Assembly (NCBI GenBank): GCA_013201395.1
Contig: JABMJD010000014.1
Coordinates: 1 to 47,584, forward strand
From: Candidatus Syntrophopropionicum ammoniitolerans
GTDB taxonomy: Bacteria > Bacillota > Desulfotomaculia > Desulfotomaculales > Pelotomaculaceae
Direction of reading: 5' to 3'
DNA length: 47,584 bases
Shown: positions 43,489 to 47,584 of the stretch, in pieces
Position numbering within the stretch: position 1 is the stretch's first letter
How the letters are laid out: the number at the start of each line of letters is the position of its first letter
Notes under the pieces: generated by a model
What the model was told of the DNA's origin: nothing
What the model saw: only the letters and a program-made list of their open reading frames with translations
Databases searched by the model: none
Program-made: the position numbers and the translations under genes

Positions 43489-44186
43489 CTTTCCATCATA
43501 AATTCTCGGGCCAGTTTGTCGATAGCCCTTTTTTCAATACGGGAAACATAGGAACGTGATATGCCCAGATCTTGGGCAATTTCCCGCTGGGTCTTGCGGT
43601 CACCGTTATCCAGTCCATACCTCAGTTCCAGGACTTGCTTCTCACGGCTGGGTAGTTGCAGTACCTTTTCCTTAAGCCGCTTGCATTCAAATTTGTTTTC
43701 CACTATTTCCGCCACTACCTCGGGGTGGGTGCCCAACACATCAATAAGCGTGATTTCATTGCCTTCCTTGTCAACACCAATCGGGTTGTAAAGCGACACC
43801 TCCGCCCGGACCTTTTTCATGAAGCGCAGGTGCATAAGGATTTCATTTTCAATGCACCTGGCTGCATAGGTGGCCAACCGGGTGCCCCGGCCTGGATTGT
43901 AGGTGTTGATCGCCTTGATCAAGCCGATGGAACCGATGGAAATCATGTCGTCCTGATCCTCGCCGGCATTGTCAAATTTTTTGGCGATGTGGGCAACCAG
44001 GCGCAGATTTCGCTCGGTGAGCACATTACGGGCTTTTTCGTCACCTTTTTTCAAAAGCCTGAGGTACTTTGCCTCTTCTTTTTCGGACAACGGCTGTGGG
44101 AAAGCGTTGTTGGCAATATGCGAGACGAGCAACAGCAGGCCGTTAACTAATGATACTAGGGTCAAGGTCCAGAGCCCTGATAGCAT
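43479..44186 (-). CDS. sigK: Sporulation sigma factor SigK (pro-sigma-K)
   Basis: The 235-residue protein directs late mother-cell transcription during endospore formation. It starts with a hydrophobic pro-sequence of about 20 residues that holds it at the membrane until cleaved (LVNGLLLLVSHIANNAFPQPLS). Region 2 (about 65-130, NLRLVAHIAKKFDN and DMISIGSIGLIKAI and LATYAARCIENEIL) and region 4 (about 175-230, QREIAQDLGISRSYVSRIEKRA) are complete. The gene is continuous, with no skin-type element splitting it. Start ATG 44186 has a GGGGGGA site. It is divergent from the mobA operon. Confidence 0.95.
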   Translation of the reverse strand: MLSGLWTLTLVSLVNGLLLLVSHIANNAFPQPLSEKEEAKYLRLLKKGDEKARNVLTERNLRLVAHIAKKFDNAGEDQDDMISIGSIGLIKAINTYNPGRGTRLATYAARCIENEILMHLRFMKKVRAEVSLYNPIGVDKEGNEITLIDVLGTHPEVVAEIVENKFECKRLKEKVLQLPSREKQVLELRYGLDNGDRKTQREIAQDLGISRSYVSRIEKRAIDKLAREFMMESCQ

Positions 44187-44392
44187 CCGTCTATCCCCCC
44201 TAAATTTGCATGCAATTTATCATATGCACCACCGGTTGGTTGCGTGCTTATCTGTGCTGAAATGTTTTTGCAGGATTTTGAGGCCTGTTGGAGAAAATAA
44301 GGGGAAAATAGAATATTATATTGAGGTCTTTAGCAAAAAAACACCAGGTTCACATTATAAGGTTTGTAATTATTGATGAAGGAGAAGGAGCA

Positions 44393-45010
44393 ATGGTCGA
44401 CGTGGCGGGAGTGATCCTGGCCGGCGGTAAAAGCAGGCGAATGGGTACGGACAAAGCCTTTTTAACGGTGGGCAAAGAGGCCATGATCGAGCGCATTGCC
44501 GGGGAACTAGGCCAGGTTTTTCAAGAGATCCTGGTTAGCGGTGGCGGTGGGGAAATAGGCAGACGCCTTGGTTTAAAAGTGGTACCCGATCAGATGAAAG
44601 GCCTGGGGCCGCTCAGCGGCATACACGCCTCACTGTTGGCTGCCCAAAGCCGTAAATGTCTGTTTGTACCCTGTGACATGCCTTTTTTGCATGCCGAATT
44701 AGCGGGTATCATGGCCGGTCTTTCTGATGGCTACGATGTCACAGTGCCCCAGTACGGTGGCTACCTGCAGCCTTTATTCGCCATCTACGACAAAAGCTGT
44801 CTTCCTGCTGTGGAAGGGGCTTTAAAGGAAGGTCGATACAAGGTGGTTGATATTTACCGGCAGCTGCGGGTAAAATATGTCAGCGAAGCAGTTTTAGGAT
44901 CCGTAGCCGACATTGATACCTTGTTTTTTAATGTGAACACGCCGCTGGATCTGGAAAAAGCGAGGATCATGGAAAATAAAAGGAATAAGGTCAGGGGTAT
45001 TAATTGCTGA
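44393..45010 (+). CDS. mobA: Molybdenum cofactor guanylyltransferase MobA
   Basis: The 205-residue cytosolic enzyme attaches GMP to molybdopterin, making the MGD cofactor used by formate dehydrogenases and related enzymes. It has the signature LAGGKSRRMGTDKAF (about 9-23), PDQMKGLGPLSGI (about 65-77) and CDMPF (about 96-100). Start ATG 44393 follows GAAGGAG. It overlaps yqeG by seven bases. A need for molybdenum or tungsten enzymes, which are often selenoproteins, agrees with the UGA-containing gene elsewhere in the window. Confidence 0.93.
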   Translation: MVDVAGVILAGGKSRRMGTDKAFLTVGKEAMIERIAGELGQVFQEILVSGGGGEIGRRLGLKVVPDQMKGLGPLSGIHASLLAAQSRKCLFVPCDMPFLHAELAGIMAGLSDGYDVTVPQYGGYLQPLFAIYDKSCLPAVEGALKEGRYKVVDIYRQLRVKYVSEAVLGSVADIDTLFFNVNTPLDLEKARIMENKRNKVRGINC

Positions 45011-45528
45011 AAAAGCTTTATCCGCGTTTATATGTATCCTCAGTACTAGAGATCAAACCCGCTTTATTAAAAAATCTGGGACTGAAAGGTGTTATTTTCG
45101 ATCTGGACAATACCATTGTCCGGCGGGATTCACTAAAGGTCTCTCCGGATGTATTGCAGCTGGTTGCAGAAATGCGCCGGGAAGGTTTCAAGATGGGCAT
45201 AGTCTCCAATAATTCCCGCCGGCGGGTAGAAGCAATTGCCGCGGAAATAGATATGCCGGCCGTAAGCAGGGCAGTTAAACCATTCACCGGGCCCTTTCGC
45301 CGTGCCCTGAGACTAATGGGTACCGATCCCCAGGAAACAGCCCTGGTAGGCGACCAGATATTTACCGATATACTGGGGGGAAACATGGCCGGTTTATATA
45401 CTATTCTGGTGGTTCCCATGGAAGGAAAGGAATTTTGGGGAACCAAATTGATCAACCGTCGTCTGGAAAAAATGGTGCTGGCCCGGATAAAGAAAAAACC
45501 GGGGGTTCATCATGGTAAATGGGATTAG
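45004..45528 (+). CDS. yqeG: YqeG-family HAD phosphatase
   Basis: The 174-residue HAD subfamily IIIA protein has the nucleophile motif VIFDLDNTIV (about 30-39), the SNNS motif (about 69-72) and the distal GDQIFTDILGG motif (about 117-127). Homologues in Bacillus act as phosphatases of uncertain substrate next to aroE and yqeH. Start TTG 45004 overlaps mobA and follows an AGGGG site. The stop overlaps the aroE start by 17 bases, so translation is coupled. Confidence 0.92.
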   Translation: MLKKLYPRLYVSSVLEIKPALLKNLGLKGVIFDLDNTIVRRDSLKVSPDVLQLVAEMRREGFKMGIVSNNSRRRVEAIAAEIDMPAVSRAVKPFTGPFRRALRLMGTDPQETALVGDQIFTDILGGNMAGLYTILVVPMEGKEFWGTKLINRRLEKMVLARIKKKPGVHHGKWD

Positions 45529-46393
45529 TGGATGTACAAAAATATGTGGGGTTTTTGGTTGCCCTGTGGGGCATACTCTTTCACCGATTATGCATAATGC
45601 GGCTTTTACTGCCACCGGGTTAAGGTATGTTTACGTACCTTTTGAGGTTGCTCCCTACACCCTGCCGGCAGCAGTAGAAGGGATCAGGGCTTTGGGCATG
45701 GCTGGAGTGAATTTGACTGTGCCGCACAAGGAGGCCGTACTGCCCCTACTGGATGGGATTTCAGATGAAGCGGCCCACATTGGCGCCGTCAATACCATCA
45801 TTAACCGAGAAGGATACCTTTATGGTGAAAATACAGATGGCAAGGGGTACCTCAAGGCCTTGCGGGAGGCCGGTTTTGTCCCCGCCGGTAGAACGGTATT
45901 GTTTCTAGGTGCCGGTGGTTCTGCCCGGGCTGTAGCGGTACAACTGGCTCTGGCTGGGGCAGGTAAACTTGTTTTTGCCAACCGTACAGAGGCCCGGGCT
46001 GCTCAATTAGCCCAGTTTGTCACTGATCGGACTGGAACGGTAACAGATCTGGCTCCCTGGCCGGAACGCCCTGGAGATCAGGTACTGGCGCAGGTTTTGG
46101 CTGAGGCTGATCTTGTTGTCCAGACTACCTCTTTGGGTATGAGTCCTAATGTTTATGAGACGGTGCCCCTGCCCTTTGCTAATTTTCGGCCGGGACAGGT
46201 GGCCTCGGATTTGGTCTATAATCCGCCGGAAACGCTATTTTTAAAAAAGGCACGCCTTGGTGGGGCCGTTACTGTTAGCGGTCTGGGTATGCTGCTGCAC
46301 CAGGGTGCCCTGGCTTTTGAATTATGGACAGGTGTGCCGGCGCCTTTGGAGGCCATGCGTGAGGCGCTGCAAAGAAAATTATTTAACCGGTAG
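45512..46393 (+). CDS. aroE: Shikimate dehydrogenase AroE
   Basis: The 293-residue enzyme reduces 3-dehydroshikimate to shikimate with NADPH in aromatic amino-acid synthesis. It shows the substrate-binding SxS-type loop (GHTLSPIMHNAAF, about 20-32), catalytic Lys (VNLTVPHK, about 66-73) and Asp (NTDGKG), the nucleotide-binding GAGGSARAVAV (about 133-143) and NRT motif. Length is normal. It is followed 187 bases later by aroC, the next-but-one pathway step, so the two likely share control. Confidence 0.96.
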   Translation: MVNGISGCTKICGVFGCPVGHTLSPIMHNAAFTATGLRYVYVPFEVAPYTLPAAVEGIRALGMAGVNLTVPHKEAVLPLLDGISDEAAHIGAVNTIINREGYLYGENTDGKGYLKALREAGFVPAGRTVLFLGAGGSARAVAVQLALAGAGKLVFANRTEARAAQLAQFVTDRTGTVTDLAPWPERPGDQVLAQVLAEADLVVQTTSLGMSPNVYETVPLPFANFRPGQVASDLVYNPPETLFLKKARLGGAVTVSGLGMLLHQGALAFELWTGVPAPLEAMREALQRKLFNR

Positions 46394-46502
46394 AATAATG
46401 AAAATCAACATAAAATAAATAGACGAAAGGCAAGGTGAAAACCCTGGCTTACCGGCAGGTTTAGCAGAAATATTAATCGGAATATTAATCGGATATCTGT
46501 TG

Positions 46503-46563
46503 AACCTTAGCTTATAAACCATGAGTGGAACAGTACATGTGATGCAAGGAATAAGCTTAGGTT
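46503..46563 (+). promoter_or_regulatory. Long-range stem in the aroC leader
   Basis: AACCTTAGCTTAT (46503-46515) and ATAAGCTTAGGTT (46551-46563) can pair over 12 of 13 positions, 18 bases before aroC. A 12-base word (AATATTAATCGG) is directly repeated just upstream (46470-46493). No T-run follows. A regulatory leader is possible. Confidence 0.35.
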
Positions 46564-46580
46564 TTGGGAACCAGGGAAAT

Positions 46581-47584
46581 ATGCTCAGATACCTTACCGC
46601 TGGTGAGTCTCATGGCCCGGCGTTGGTTAGTGTGATTGAGGGGCTGCCGGCCGGGTTGGCCCTGACTGCTGCACAGATTAACAAGCAGCTGGCCCGCCGC
46701 CAGAGCGGCTATGGCCGTGGTGGCAGGATGAAAATAGAGATCGACCAGGTAAATTTTTTGTCCGGCGTGCGGGGCGGCATTACCCTGGGTAGCCCGGTGG
46801 CCCTAATTATTGAAAATAAGGATTGGGCCAACTGGCGGCAGGTTATGGCTCCAGAGCAGGAGGCACTGGTAGACAAGCGGGTGGTAACCAGGCCCCGGCC
46901 CGGTCATGCTGATCTGGCCGGGGCTTTGAAATATGGTCATCGGGACATCAGAAATGTTCTGGAACGTTCCAGTGCCCGGGAGACAGCGGCGCGAGTGGCA
47001 GTGGGTACCATTGCCCGACTGCTGCTGGCTGAACTGGGTGTGGGTATAATGGGGCATGTGCTGCAAATCGGCCCTATTACTGCTGCTGTAGGCCGGCAAG
47101 ACCCGGCTGAACTAAAAAAAGCTATTGCTGCCTCCCGGCTGCTTTGTGCAGATCCCGAGGCTGAACAGGCAATGGTGGCTGCTATAGATCAGGCCCGGCT
47201 GGAAGGAGACTCACTGGGTGGTGTCTTTGAAATCAGGGTCGGTGGTGTTCCCCCCGGACTGGGCAGTTATGTCCACTGGGATCGCAAGCTTGACGCCCGG
47301 TTGGCGGCAGCACTAATGAGCATCCAGGCCATGAAGGGTGTAGAAATTGGGCTGGGTTTTACAGCTGGTACCAGGGTGGGCTCACGGGTACAGGACGAGA
47401 TTTTTTATGAAAAAGACCGGGGGTTTTACCGGCGCACTAACCGGGCCGGCGGCATTGAAGGTGGCATGAGCAACGGTGAAGAGATAGTACTGCGTGGGGC
47501 TATGAAACCTATTCCTACTCTGTACTCACCGCTGCAGAGTGTTGACCTGGCCAGCAAAGAGCCTTTTGCCGCCTCAGTAGAGCG
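46581..47584 (+). CDS. aroC: Chorismate synthase AroC (partial, runs off the window)
   Basis: From the ATG at 46581, behind an AGGGAA site, the frame is open to the window end (334 complete codons of the usual 380-390). It begins [15 protein letters not shown], the AroC signature, and continues with [19 protein letters not shown] and the RPGHADLAG and [15 protein letters not shown] motifs. The enzyme converts EPSP to chorismate using reduced flavin mononucleotide. Only the C-terminal 50-odd residues are missing. Confidence 0.96.
   Translation, partial: MLRYLTAGESHGPALVSVIEGLPAGLALTAAQINKQLARRQSGYGRGGRMKIEIDQVNFLSGVRGGITLGSPVALIIENKDWANWRQVMAPEQEALVDKRVVTRPRPGHADLAGALKYGHRDIRNVLERSSARETAARVAVGTIARLLLAELGVGIMGHVLQIGPITAAVGRQDPAELKKAIAASRLLCADPEAEQAMVAAIDQARLEGDSLGGVFEIRVGGVPPGLGSYVHWDRKLDARLAAALMSIQAMKGVEIGLGFTAGTRVGSRVQDEIFYEKDRGFYRRTNRAGGIEGGMSNGEEIVLRGAMKPIPTLYSPLQSVDLASKEPFAASVE

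Noticed and set aside
43479-44186. skin-type element or split sigK
   Set aside because: The sigK frame is continuous from pro-sequence to region 4.

Overview
The window looks like the chromosome of a spore-forming, Gram-positive-type Firmicute of the Peptococcaceae/Desulfotomaculum kind. The evidence is an uninterrupted pro-sigma-K gene, S-layer-homology (SLH) surface proteins, a VanW/copper-amine-oxidase-like surface protein, NarL-type and CheW/MCP signalling genes, frequent GTG/TTG starts with strong Shine-Dalgarno sites, and a gene that only makes sense if UGA is read as selenocysteine. The species assignment is inference; no 16S rRNA or tRNA gene was seen.

Layout. 1-3370: end of a small membrane protein with its terminator, a promoter/operator-driven hypothetical gene, a decayed Rpn-type nuclease/transposase and a class B penicillin-binding protein. 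3371-7260: a reverse-strand surface-glycosylation cluster (family 2 and family 4 glycosyltransferases around a TasA/camelysin-like protein), bounded by copies of a dispersed intergenic repeat. 7273-9181: a small UGA-containing glutaredoxin-like gene (minus) divergent from a VanW-domain protein. 9209-22385: the main locus. A sigma-A-like promoter, an adenosylcobalamin riboswitch with terminator and a second structured leader with an 8-codon leader peptide precede cbiJ/cobK. Then come two SLH-anchored alpha/alpha-barrel proteins (the larger also carries a transcobalamin-like DUF4430 domain), a membrane-tethered DUF4430 protein, an ECF transporter (EcfT, fused double ATPase, CbrT-like S component), a membrane-anchored beta-repeat protein and corrinoid adenosyltransferase. 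Read together this looks like a bacterial cell-surface version of the intrinsic factor/transcobalamin fold feeding B12 to an ECF transporter and then to adenosylation.

22422-25321: MntA/HepT toxin-antitoxin pair, a tandem nitrilase-fold protein whose second half has lost its catalytic Cys, and an IS256 transposase remnant. 25430-27621: repeat DNA and a dynamin-like GTPase broken by one in-frame TAA. 27881-32844: NarL-type response regulator, CheW and a 1208-residue MCP with about 15 HAMP-like units. 33288-34523: isochorismatase-fold hydrolase and a soluble P-type-ATPase-like HAD protein. 34541-42496: a type I restriction-modification island (hsdM, hsdS, hsdR) plus a hypothetical membrane protein, bracketed by 142-bp direct repeats of the HAD gene 3' end. 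42826-43396: c-di-GMP-I riboswitch in front of a 26-residue membrane peptide. 43479-47584: sigK (minus), divergent from mobA, yqeG, aroE and the start of aroC, which runs off the window.
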